A DNA stretch of 17,815 bases from Nitrososphaeraceae archaeon (GTDB lineage Archaea; Thermoproteota; Nitrososphaeria; Nitrososphaerales; Nitrososphaeraceae), in NCBI GenBank assembly GCA_030038695.1, contig JASHSN010000586.1, positions 1 through 17,815 on the forward strand, given 5' to 3'. The position numbers and the translations under genes were made by a program. Each line of letters begins with the position of its first letter. Positions within the stretch are counted from its first letter, which is position 1. The notes below the pieces were generated by a model. The model was not told the origin of the DNA. It was given only the letters and a program-made list of their open reading frames with translations, and searched no databases. Positions 7,275 to 14,221 of this stretch are shown here, in pieces.

Positions 7275-7656
7275 TGTGCCACAAAAACAGGTTTACGGTT
7301 CTAATGTAGCCTATTAGAGTCATTTATCAATTCGTAGCCGGAGTAGAGCGAATAAAAGCAGGAAGAAATAAGCAGCAGAAATAATGCAATCAAGTGACCT
7401 CAGTCTTAACAATCATCTGCTTTGTCAACTCGACTTAAGAATGGCGATTACAGAAATAAGACTCAAAATTGATCACGTTATCTAGCAAGACCAGCCAACT
7501 GATTATCGTACAAAAACAGGAGTAAGAATATAAATGAACGTGACGCTTTTGATTTCTGCATGCCCGAGAGAACAGTATAGCAAGACTTAAGTAAGGTAAC
7601 CATATCAAATTAATCCGTTTCATACATAAACGAAAAAAGGAGATGCGTTAAGAATT
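7275..7656. other. 382-nt gap inside the ribosomal operon, no gene recognised
   Basis: I find no convincing ORF on either strand and no tRNA, 5S or C/D-box pattern. The segment is purine-rich on the plus strand and contains two copies of the 11-mer ACAAAAACAGG (7282-7292 and 7510-7520). Near its right end is AAAAAAGGAG (7632-7641), a possible SD, but it is followed closely by ATG-CGT-TAA rather than at optimal distance from the L15 ATG. It could be a long leader for L15, an unrecognised RNA, or the decayed remains of an insertion. Confidence 0.4.
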
Positions 7657-8100
7657 ATGGCTACTCGGTTCAGAAAAAGCAGAAGACAGAGGGGTAGTAG
7701 GTATTGTGGGTGGGGACAAATAGGTCAACACAGGCAATCTGGCGGTAGGGGAGGAGTCGGAGCAGCTGGGAAACACAAGCATTTTTGGATTCGAACGGTT
7801 ATAGAAGAACCGAGTCACTTTGGCCACGATGCTTTTCACTTAATTAATAATAATCCGGTTAGGAAATGGTTGAATGTTCGAGATCTGAATGGCATGCTAT
7901 TGCAGCATGGCAATATAAATGAGAGGGACACCAAAGCTACTCTAGATCTTGTCTCATTCGGATATCACAAGTTACTTGGAGGCGGTAAAGTTAGCGGTGC
8001 CGTTAAGGTGCGGATTGCGAAAGTATCAGACAAGGCTAAACAGAAGATAGAGGAAGCAGGCGGGGAGGTGTTACTATATAATGAGTACAATACAACATGA
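7657..8100 (+). CDS. rpl15: 50S ribosomal protein L15 (uL15)
   Basis: Large-subunit assembly protein, 147 residues, archaeal/eukaryal L27a type. The N-terminus is rich in Arg and Gly (R-K-S-R-R-Q-R-G, G-G-R-G-G-V-G, A-G-K-H-K-H), the flexible arm that threads between rRNA helices. A globular part follows with L-G-G-G-K-V near residue 110, and the tail ends in a short C-terminal strand and a few polar residues. The ATG at 7657 fits the conserved beginning. Its last 20 nt overlap the start of secY in another frame, implying translational coupling, while the 382-nt gap before it suggests it may have its own promoter or a long leader. Confidence 0.94.
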   Translation: MATRFRKSRRQRGSRYCGWGQIGQHRQSGGRGGVGAAGKHKHFWIRTVIEEPSHFGHDAFHLINNNPVRKWLNVRDLNGMLLQHGNINERDTKATLDLVSFGYHKLLGGGKVSGAVKVRIAKVSDKAKQKIEEAGGEVLLYNEYNTT

Positions 8101-9517
8101 TGATGAGAGCATATTTAGGCGCGTTATAAAAAAAATTTCTACCTATATCCCACAGGTAGAGAAGCCTAAAAAAAAGATAACGCTTACTGAGAAGTTTGTC
8201 TGGAGCGGGATCGCTCTCTTTGCATATTTGATTATGGGTCAGATACCTCTTTACGGTGTCACGAGCGATCCCAAGTTCGACTTTCTTGCATTCGCTAGGG
8301 TGATATTTGCAGCCCAGCAAGGTACTCTCTTAGAACTCGGAATAGGACCAATTGTGACAGCCGGATTGTTGATGCAGTTGCTGAAGGGCTCAGAACTTGT
8401 CAAACTTAACTTCAAGAATCCAGATGATAGATCATTATTCACTTCCGCTACAAAGATAGTAACAATCATTGTCATTATTGCAGAGGGCACGCTATATGGA
8501 ACCAGCGTATATGGTCACCTCGTGGCAAGTCCATTATTTGTACCAATACTTGTGGCACAGCTTGTAGGTGCAAGTGTTATAGTGATGTTCCTTGACGAGA
8601 TGGTGCAAAAGGGATGGGGCTTGGGATCTGGCATAAGCCTGTTTATAATGGCTGGCGTAGCCCAAGGCATTTTGTGGAGCTTGGTTAGTCCTATTCCTGC
8701 TCAGGATGGACCTGTGGGTGTAATTCCATACACAATAAATTCTGCGATTCATGGACATGCGGCCGACGCGTTTTTCAGATCAGGACAGCTGCCAAGTATA
8801 TTTGGCTTAATAGTTACAGCAATAGTGCTTCTAATCTTAGTCTATGTGCAAGGCATACACATAGACATTCCCATCGTTTCTACAAAATATAGGGGATTTA
8901 CTGCAGTTTACCCGATCAAACTGCTATATACATCAAATATTCCGGTGATATTGGCTTCTGCGCTACTTGCTAATGCTGTTTTTATGGGTCAGATGTTATG
9001 GGCAAATTACAACCCCCAAAATTCTAATCCTGTGTTCAATTACTTAGCACAATTTGATCCTGGCAGACCTCAAACGCCTACAGGTGGATTGCTGTATTAC
9101 ACCACGTCGCCACAGAGCTTGGATACCGCGGCGCAAGATCCAGTCAGAGCAGTAGTGTATATTGTGTTTATGACTACGATCATAACGATATTTGGCAGAC
9201 TGTGGGTTGAGCTAGGTGGCTTATCTGCCAAGTCTGCCGCAAAGAATTTGCTTGATGCTGATGTTCAGGTCCCTGGCTTTAGAAGAGCAGAAGGATCGGT
9301 TCAGGTATTACTTAACAAGTATATTCCGTCAGTCACTATCGTGGGGTCTATTATAATAGGACTCCTAGCTTCTGCATCTAATGTGCTCAACGTCTTTGGC
9401 TCTGGTATAGGTATTCTCTTGATGGTAGATATTCTAGTAAATTATTACAATTTATTGATTAAAGAACAAGTTGATGTCAATATGCCGAAATTGGCGGCTC
9501 TTCTTGGCAGAAAGTAA
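8081..9517 (+). CDS. secY: Protein translocase subunit SecY (Sec61 alpha)
   Basis: Central pore of the Sec translocon for secreted and membrane proteins. The 478 residues contain about ten hydrophobic segments. TM1 is near residues 38-60, and the plug/TM2 region has L-G-I-G-P-I-V-T-A-G-L-L-M-Q-L-L. A G-W-G-L-G-S-G-I-S-L-F stretch follows TM4, Y-T-S-N-I-P-V-I-L precedes TM7, and TM10 has G-I-G-I-L-L-M-V-D-I-L. The long polar segment around residues 300-350, between two membrane spans on the extracytoplasmic side, is usual for archaeal SecY. The start overlaps L15 by 20 nt, and adkA begins inside its 3' end. Confidence 0.97.
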   Translation: MSTIQHDDESIFRRVIKKISTYIPQVEKPKKKITLTEKFVWSGIALFAYLIMGQIPLYGVTSDPKFDFLAFARVIFAAQQGTLLELGIGPIVTAGLLMQLLKGSELVKLNFKNPDDRSLFTSATKIVTIIVIIAEGTLYGTSVYGHLVASPLFVPILVAQLVGASVIVMFLDEMVQKGWGLGSGISLFIMAGVAQGILWSLVSPIPAQDGPVGVIPYTINSAIHGHAADAFFRSGQLPSIFGLIVTAIVLLILVYVQGIHIDIPIVSTKYRGFTAVYPIKLLYTSNIPVILASALLANAVFMGQMLWANYNPQNSNPVFNYLAQFDPGRPQTPTGGLLYYTTSPQSLDTAAQDPVRAVVYIVFMTTIITIFGRLWVELGGLSAKSAAKNLLDADVQVPGFRRAEGSVQVLLNKYIPSVTIVGSIIIGLLASASNVLNVFGSGIGILLMVDILVNYYNLLIKEQVDVNMPKLAALLGRK

Positions 9518-10100
9518 CACGAAAAGGGTAATAATAGTAGGGATACCGGGTGTGGGGAAGACCACCGTAATTTCAAGAGCGGCTGAATTTTTAAGACAGA
9601 AGGGGCATGATGCCAACGTCGTAATATTCGGTAGTTTGATGCTTGAGGAATCCACTGAAATAAAGTTGAAGAGCAGAGATGAAATGAGAAAGCTTTCGGT
9701 GGAAGACCAACGTCGACTCCAAGCAAAGGCGGCAAATAGAATTGCGATGATGGAAGGAGACTTTGTCATTATTGATACTCATCTACTAATAAATACCGAC
9801 GAAGGGTATTATCCAGGTATCCCTATGCATGTCCTACAAACGATAAAGCCAACGAATATGATTATGATTGCGGCTAAGCCGCACGAAGTCCTGAATAGGA
9901 GGAAGCAGGACGAAAGTCGCCAAAGGGACATTACTGCAGAAATAGATGTTCAAAATGAACTAGATGCTTCAAGGGTAATGATGGCTTGCTGCTCGGTGAT
10001 ATCAGGATCTCCATTTCTAACTGTTATGAATAATAATGACGAAATTGACAAAGCCGCTCTCGCTATAGTAGATGTTTTATCCGAGGGTACCCCTATATGA
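9504..10100 (+). CDS. adkA: Archaeal-type adenylate kinase
   Basis: Cytosolic ATP + AMP = 2 ADP. This is the short archaeal AdkA family, which lacks the LID domain of bacterial Adk. The P-loop G-I-P-G-V-G-K-T-T is at residues 13-21 of the 198-residue product, with an E-x-x-x-x-R-D-E-M-R-K-L region and the second nucleotide segment V-I-I-D-T-H-L-L in the middle. The frame is open to ATG 9471, but that adds residues antisensible to the family's short N-terminus; TTG 9504 gives the usual ~12 residues before the P-loop and a 14-nt overlap with secY. No SD is obvious, so reinitiation after SecY is likely. Its last 4 nt form an ATGA overlap with the next gene. Confidence 0.93.
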   Translation: MAESNTKRVIIVGIPGVGKTTVISRAAEFLRQKGHDANVVIFGSLMLEESTEIKLKSRDEMRKLSVEDQRRLQAKAANRIAMMEGDFVIIDTHLLINTDEGYYPGIPMHVLQTIKPTNMIMIAAKPHEVLNRRKQDESRQRDITAEIDVQNELDASRVMMACCSVISGSPFLTVMNNNDEIDKAALAIVDVLSEGTPI

Positions 10101-10669
10101 ATATCCTTGATTCGATAATAATGCAACTACCTGGCTTTTCTGTGCATTATACAAAGCATCCTATCTTTCATGACATGTTTTCGGCTATGATCGTAGCTTC
10201 GCTCATATCGATTGGCCTAAATGTCGCAATAGCTATGCTGCGTAAAAAAACAACAGATTTTGAAAAAATGAATAAGGTAATGAAAGAGACAAACGAATGG
10301 CGTAAGCAGTATACAGCGGCTATAAAGAAGCAAGATAGAGTACTTATTGAAGAGTTAAAAAAGAAACAGGCGTATGTAAACAAGATGAGTATGGAGATGC
10401 AGCAACAGCAGATGCGACCCATGTTGCTATATATGATACCCTCATTTATGCTGTGGATTTTTGTCTTTCCTACCATTTTTGGTGCAACAACAGCACTATC
10501 GCCTATCCATATCCCTTGGATTATGTGTACTGGCATAAATATACAAACATCATGCCTTGTTCCAGGGGAAGTCTTTCTCTGGGGCTGGTTTCTTATAACA
10601 TCATTCGCATTTAGTGGCATTATATCAAAAGTCACGAAGACAAGTATGCCTAGCTTGACGGGGAACTGA
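10097..10669 (+). CDS. DUF106 membrane protein, EMC3/Oxa1-superfamily insertase
   Basis: 190 residues with the layout of archaeal DUF106 proteins. There is one TM helix near residues 27-48, then a charged amphipathic coiled-coil stretch (about 50-105, rich in K, E and Q), then two TM helices near 112-132 and 155-175. Established knowledge places DUF106 with YidC/Oxa1, EMC3, GET1 and TMCO1 as membrane-protein insertases. Its position directly after secY-adkA is conserved in archaea and fits a role beside the translocon. It overlaps adkA by ATGA. Its TGA stop is in the same frame as cmk, which begins a few bases later. Confidence 0.9.
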   Translation: MNILDSIIMQLPGFSVHYTKHPIFHDMFSAMIVASLISIGLNVAIAMLRKKTTDFEKMNKVMKETNEWRKQYTAAIKKQDRVLIEELKKKQAYVNKMSMEMQQQQMRPMLLYMIPSFMLWIFVFPTIFGATTALSPIHIPWIMCTGINIQTSCLVPGEVFLWGWFLITSFAFSGIISKVTKTSMPSLTGN

Positions 10670-10675
10670 TGTAAA

Positions 10676-11248
10676 ATAGCGCACAAAAAAAGCATAGTTA
10701 TTTCTGGCTGTCCTGCAGTAGGGAAAACTACTGTGGCGGGCGAGCTCGCAAAGGAATTTGGTCTAAAACTATTTAATGGTGGAGATATTTTGAAAAAAAT
10801 TGCTAGCGATAAAGGGTACACGATTGCTGGTAGAGATTGGTGGGATGGGGAAGAAGCAAAAAAATTCATGGCTGATAGATTGACCAGCCCATGTTTCGAT
10901 AAGGAAGTAGATCAGAAACTGATGGATATAGTAGAATCAGGGAATGCTGTGATTACTAGTTATACTCTTCCATGGCTTACTAGGCATGCGATAAAATTTT
11001 GGTTGAGTGGCTCGCAGGAGAACAGAGCAAAAAGGATGGCGAACAGGGATAATATAGAATTCTCCGAAGCAAAAAAGATAGTACAATTGAGGGATGAGGA
11101 AAACAAAAAGATCTACCGTAAACTTTACGGTATAAACTTCGGAGATGACCTAACTGTTTTTGATTTCAGTATTAACACTGATCTTCTTAGTCTAACGCCG
11201 TTAATAGAAATATCCAAAAGCATGATGCGTCATGTTTTGCCTAGTTGA
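10676..11248 (+). CDS. cmk: Cytidylate kinase, apparent ATA start
   Basis: Phosphorylates CMP and dCMP with ATP. The N-terminal P-loop is S-G-C-P-A-V-G-K-T-T (residues 10-19 from 10676). Next come the NMP-binding region with F-N-G-G-D-I-L-K-K-I and W-W-D-G-E-E-A, and the R-x-x-N-R-A-K-R-M-A-N-R-D segment of the LID. The length would be 190 residues, normal for archaeal Cmk. The first ordinary start in frame, GTG at 10733, lies after the P-loop and cannot be right. Between the upstream in-frame TGA (10667-10669) and the P-loop, the candidates are ATA at 10676 (giving M-A-H-K-K-S-I-V) or ATA at 10694. Alternatively T10672 is an extra base: without it the sequence reads ATG-AAA-ATA-GCG, overlapping the DUF106 stop as TGATG. 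Function is secure; the start is not. Confidence 0.88.
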   Translation: MAHKKSIVISGCPAVGKTTVAGELAKEFGLKLFNGGDILKKIASDKGYTIAGRDWWDGEEAKKFMADRLTSPCFDKEVDQKLMDIVESGNAVITSYTLPWLTRHAIKFWLSGSQENRAKRMANRDNIEFSEAKKIVQLRDEENKKIYRKLYGINFGDDLTVFDFSINTDLLSLTPLIEISKSMMRHVLPS

Positions 11249-11273
11249 GGTGAAGTATATCCCTAACTTGCTG

Positions 11274-12281
11274 ATGCTTCAGCTACAAAATCTCACGAAG
11301 ATAGATGATGATATTACTGACGAAGCCTACGGTCATTATCCTGACCTCAGACCAATCAGTTCGTTACTCGATTATGGTCTCATTCTAATTGATAAGCCTG
11401 CGGGCCCTTCTAGTCATGAAATAGTGGCATGGATAAAAAAGATCTTGTGTGTTCAAAGCGCTGGACATAGTGGTACGCTCGATCCTGGTGCAACAGGACT
11501 CCTGCCTATCGGTCTAGGCGAGGGGACTAAAGCTCTTTCGATACTTCTGCTAGGTCCAAAGGAGTACTATACTTTGGCACGTATGCATTCGCATATCTCG
11601 GAAGAAAGATTGCGATTGGTGCTAGCAAAGTTTACAGGCGATATTTTTCAAAGGCCTCCACAGCGATCTTCGGTAAAAAGGTCTACACGTATACGGACTA
11701 TCTACGAATTTCAGAAATTAGAACAATATGACCGTCTTGCTTTGTTCCGGATATTGTGTCAAGCTGGGACATATATCAGAAAGGTGATTTATGATATAGG
11801 GGAAGTCCTGGGACCTGGAGCTACTATGATAGAACTTCGAAGAACTAGAGTGAGCAATCTAGCCGAAACAAAGTCAGAATTCACAAAGCTACATGATCTT
11901 GAGGACGGTTTCCAAATCTATAAGGCAAAAAATGACGATAAAAAGCTCCGACGCTTGATAAGACCCATAGAACAGTGCCTAGAAGGCTTACGCGCGGTCG
12001 TAGTTCGTGACACCGCGGTCGATGCACTATGCCACGGTGCGCAGCTAGCAGTCCCTGGAATAGTCGCAGTAGCAAAGGATTTGGCTCCTAAGCAGTTGGT
12101 TGGTATTTATACCATAAAAGGAGAAATTATTGGACTAGGGGAGTCATTGATGTCGACAAATGACATTCAAGAAAATGGTAGAGGAATAGCGGTCCAACTA
12201 AAAAGGATAATTTTAAAACCTAATACCTATCCTCGAGCTTGGCGTCTAAGCGGTAATCGTCTTAAAGGGTTCTCTACTTGA
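11274..12281 (+). CDS. cbf5: Archaeal Cbf5 / TruB pseudouridine synthase
   Basis: Catalytic subunit of H/ACA ribonucleoproteins, which make guide-directed pseudouridines in rRNA; it can also make tRNA Psi55. The 335 residues contain the motif-I region L-I-D-K-P-A-G-P-S-S-H and the catalytic loop G-H-S-G-T-L-D-P with Asp70. P-P-Q-R-S-S-V-K-R and the Y-I-R-K motif follow. A C-terminal PUA domain spans about residues 245-325, beginning with R-A-V-V-V-R-D-T-A and containing G-A-Q-L-A-V-P-G-I. The frame is open back to ATG 11232, which overlaps cmk by 17 nt. I favour ATG 11274 because the family starts shortly before the T-D-E-x-Y-G block, and a GAGGTGA (11247-11253) in between could act as a distant SD. 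It closes the ribosomal superoperon. Confidence 0.93.
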   Translation: MLQLQNLTKIDDDITDEAYGHYPDLRPISSLLDYGLILIDKPAGPSSHEIVAWIKKILCVQSAGHSGTLDPGATGLLPIGLGEGTKALSILLLGPKEYYTLARMHSHISEERLRLVLAKFTGDIFQRPPQRSSVKRSTRIRTIYEFQKLEQYDRLALFRILCQAGTYIRKVIYDIGEVLGPGATMIELRRTRVSNLAETKSEFTKLHDLEDGFQIYKAKNDDKKLRRLIRPIEQCLEGLRAVVVRDTAVDALCHGAQLAVPGIVAVAKDLAPKQLVGIYTIKGEIIGLGESLMSTNDIQENGRGIAVQLKRIILKPNTYPRAWRLSGNRLKGFST

Positions 12282-12498
12282 AAATAACACAGCAAATTCT
12301 GGTAACAACTTCGTAGATTTTATATGTTCTTATGGAGAAGTGTTATATGTGATTGTATTATTGAGAGCGTTTCTGAGGCATCTTGACTCATATTAGTTCA
12401 TACATTGATTGTCTTCTAACATTATACCCCAAGAACATTGTGCATATTCGTTTGGAACATAAGTTCAAATAAATAGGATATGATCTGGTTTCTTACCT
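12282..12498. other. Intergenic stretch after cbf5
   Basis: AT-rich, with stop codons in every frame and no RNA gene pattern that I recognise. It probably holds the end of the ribosomal transcript and the upstream part of the zinc-finger gene's promoter. Confidence 0.5.
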
Positions 12499-12507
12499 CT
12501 TATATTC
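12499..12507 (+). promoter_or_regulatory. TATA-like box of the zinc-finger gene
   Basis: CTTATATTC is centred about 32 nt before the ATG at 12535, consistent with a leader of only a few nucleotides. Confidence 0.4.
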
Positions 12508-12534
12508 AATAGCCGTCTATTAAATCTAGCAACT

Positions 12535-12708
12535 ATGCATCAGGACGATCTGAGAGTAATATGGTTTTGCGGCGAATGCGGAACGAGTTTTGTGTTTTGG
12601 TCTGACGTAGAAGACCACAAAGAAAAAGAGGGTCACCTAAAGATTTCAAAATATGATTTGGCAGCTTATATGGATATGGATGTCGACCTGGGCATGGAAC
12701 GAATTTAG
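12535..12708 (+). CDS. Small C2H2-type zinc-finger protein (57 aa)
   Basis: A 57-residue ORF with a single zinc-finger motif: Cys12-x2-Cys15, twelve residues, His28-x5-His34 (F-C-G-E-C-G-T-S-F-V, then D-H-K-E-K-E-G-H). The finger occupies the middle of the protein. The tail after it is acidic and rich in Asp and Met (Y-M-D-M-D-V-D), so it may bind protein or RNA rather than act as a classical DNA-binding factor. Tiny single-finger proteins of this kind are common in Nitrososphaerota and largely uncharacterised. A TATA-like box lies about 32 nt before the ATG. It stands alone, 253 nt after cbf5 and 58 nt before the tRNA. The motif makes it credible as a real gene despite its size; no target or function is known. 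Confidence 0.75.
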   Translation: MHQDDLRVIWFCGECGTSFVFWSDVEDHKEKEGHLKISKYDLAAYMDMDVDLGMERI

Positions 12709-12733
12709 AGATCTCTGCTTCTGCTTTGAATGG

Positions 12734-12744
12734 TTAATATATTT
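12734..12744 (+). promoter_or_regulatory. TATA box of tRNA-Ser
   Basis: TTAATATATTT is centred about 28 nt before the first base of the mature tRNA, the standard archaeal spacing for a transcript starting at or just before the tRNA. Confidence 0.6.
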
Positions 12745-12766
12745 CGTGATTACGGAGGGATATTAT

Positions 12767-12863
12767 GCCGGGGTTGCCTAGCCTGGTAGGGCGCAAGCCT
12801 GGAAAACCAGCAGTAAGCTTGTGATCCGGAAGGGTCTCGAGGGTTCAAATCCCTCTCCCGGCG
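12767..12863 (+). tRNA. tRNA-Ser(GGA) with an 11-nt intron
   Basis: The acceptor stem GCCGGGG pairs with TCCCGGC (12856-12862; last pair G-T), with discriminator G at 12863. The D arm is GCC..GGGC. The T arm is GAGGG-TTCAAAT-CCCTC (12839-12855). The anticodon stem CAAGC/GCTTG (12794-12798 and 12817-12821) is perfect but encloses 18 nt instead of 7. Removing 12805-12815 leaves the loop C-T-G-G-A-A-A, with anticodon GGA reading UCC and UCU. The long variable region between 12822 and 12838, which contains a CC..GG hairpin, is that of a class II tRNA and agrees with serine. Spliced length is 86 nt. No CCA is encoded. Confidence 0.88.
12805..12815 (+). other. tRNA intron at position 37/38
   Basis: The intron AACCAGCAGTA lies between nucleotides 37 and 38, the canonical archaeal site. 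C32-T33-G34 can pair with CAG at 12811-12813, leaving 3-nt bulges A-A-A (12803-12805) and T-A-A (12814-12816) at the two splice sites. The fourth central pair is a G-G mismatch, so this is a relaxed bulge-helix-bulge. Eleven nucleotides is near the lower size limit I know for archaeal tRNA introns. Confidence 0.75.
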
Positions 12864-13305
12864 CTTAAACCAAGGGTTCATACTCTAACTTTAAATCTTC
12901 TCAGTAGCAGGTTTCTGTAGATGTCCTAGCAAGACCTGTGCCATTCAATCAAACTAAAAAGAATTATCATCCTTCCTGAAGAGCTAGAAAGAAAAATTAT
13001 GTCGACTATCATAAAGGCCTTAACGGACGCCAAGTATGTGACATTGTTTCCATATGAGGACAGCATTTAAGTCGGGTCTTGCGTGCATATTGCATACGTC
13101 TTCGTTTCCATGATGAAGATGCTCTATAAGCAATAAGAAGACGATAGTTGCCTCATGACGTACAGCCCAGTCTGCTGTAGAATTTTTTAGTTATGGACTA
13201 TGCGACTATGTGCCTTCTATTCTTGAACAATTCTAAGGACGAGTGCTAGATGTGCTACATGCAGTTTCTGCCCTAGTTCACTGTGACCATGGGTTTTGGG
13301 ACGAG
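12864..13305. other. Intergenic region between tRNA-Ser and the hydrolase
   Basis: No complete gene. A short open stretch (12930-13070) would encode K-R-I-I-I-L-P-E-E-L-E-R-K and so on, but has no proper start before an internal ATG at 12999. It may be the relic of a gene. I looked for a second copy of the tRNA 3' end that would mark an integration and found none. Confidence 0.4.
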
Positions 13306-13320
13306 AATATTAAGATAAAT
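13306..13320 (+). promoter_or_regulatory. AT-rich promoter element of the hydrolase gene
   Basis: AATATTAAGATAAAT lies about 25-39 nt before ATG 13345, at the distance expected of a TATA box for a short or absent leader. It falls inside the frame of the longer ORF from 13243 and so argues for the later start. Confidence 0.4.
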
Positions 13321-13344
13321 ACGACAACAGCAAATGCTACTAAG

Positions 13345-14022
13345 ATGAATATTATCCTAGTCCATGGAGCATGGGCTGATGGATCTATGTGGAGTAAAGT
13401 GATTCCTATTCTACAAGATGCTGGACATCGTGTTATTGCTGTACAGCTTCCTCTTCATTCTCTAGCGGATGATGTCGCTACTGTAAAGCGTGCAATTGAG
13501 CTAGTTGGTGGGCCAACAATTGTGGCAGGACATTCATATGGTGGAATGGTAATTACTAATGCTGCTTATAATAATCCTAACGTTAAGGGCCTTGTTTACA
13601 TCGCTGCCTTTGCTCCTAAGGAGGGTCAATCTCTCGGAGATTTTGTTGATGTCAAAGAGATAAAAAAAGCCTTGATCACTGACAGCGAAGGTTTTTCTTA
13701 CATAAACCCAGCGATGTTCGCCGCGGCCTTTTCTAAAGATGTCAATCCATCCGAAGCTCAAACCATGGCAGCCGTGCAAAACCCATTTAATATATCAATA
13801 TTTGCAGAAAAGTCTGGTCCTCCTGCGTGGAAGCATCTTCCAACATGGTATCAAGTATCAGAGAATGACCAGAGCATTCCTCCTGATGTACAATGTACGT
13901 TCGCAAAACAAATGGATGCCACTACCATATCACTCCCATCAAGTCATGCTTCACTTGTGTCTCATCCAGATGAGATTGCCAAATTAATTCTAGATGCCGC
14001 AAAAGGGGTCACTACCAAGTAA
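13345..14022 (+). CDS. Alpha/beta-fold hydrolase (small esterase-like)
   Basis: 225 residues from ATG 13345. The fold's opening strand and oxyanion loop read V-H-G-A-W-A-D-G-S (6-14). The nucleophile elbow is G-H-S-Y-G-G with Ser64, the acid is probably Asp175 in E-N-D-Q-S-I-P, and the base is His201 in S-S-H-A-S-L-V-S-H-P, so the triad looks complete. These motifs match a large group of soil-bacterial carboxylesterase-like hydrolases with many substrates, so the substrate cannot be given. The frame extends upstream to ATG 13243, but the additional 34 residues look unlike the family and contain the putative TATA box. No signal peptide is visible with the chosen start. It stands alone, and its bacterial flavour beside a tRNA suggests horizontal acquisition. 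Confidence 0.88.
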   Translation: MNIILVHGAWADGSMWSKVIPILQDAGHRVIAVQLPLHSLADDVATVKRAIELVGGPTIVAGHSYGGMVITNAAYNNPNVKGLVYIAAFAPKEGQSLGDFVDVKEIKKALITDSEGFSYINPAMFAAAFSKDVNPSEAQTMAAVQNPFNISIFAEKSGPPAWKHLPTWYQVSENDQSIPPDVQCTFAKQMDATTISLPSSHASLVSHPDEIAKLILDAAKGVTTK

Positions 14023-14189
14023 AGCCATGTCAAAAAGGCATGCTTGTGGTGCTAGGTTAAAAGTTGGAACAACTTCGTATGTTTGATAGTAGTATGGTAT
14101 ATCCTCAAGATCGGATAACGTAATAGTGCACCTAGAATAAGCGACACAATGATGCCCCTTTGTTATCGAATAATCATATATACTACCAA

Positions 14190-14200
14190 TTTTAAATATT
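14190..14200 (+). promoter_or_regulatory. TATA box of the SDR gene
   Basis: TTTTAAATATT is centred 27 nt before ATG 14222, predicting a leaderless transcript. An archaeal-style promoter is thus present in front of a bacterial-looking gene. Confidence 0.5.
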
Positions 14201-14221
14201 CAAAGATACTGTCGGTATCAT

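Noticed and set aside
6578..7282. Minus-strand ORF of 234 codons
   Set aside because: It lies antisense to S5 and L30, whose identity is certain; the translation shows no family motif.
10168..10869. Minus-strand ORF of 233 codons
   Set aside because: Antisense to the DUF106 and cmk genes; its hydrophobic look is the mirror of DUF106 membrane helices.
13108..13180. ATGATGA resembling box C of a C/D sRNA
   Set aside because: No CTGA box D at suitable distance and no terminal stem.
13739..13987. Plus-strand ORF of 82 codons inside the hydrolase gene
   Set aside because: Another frame of the alpha/beta hydrolase, whose catalytic triad spans this region.
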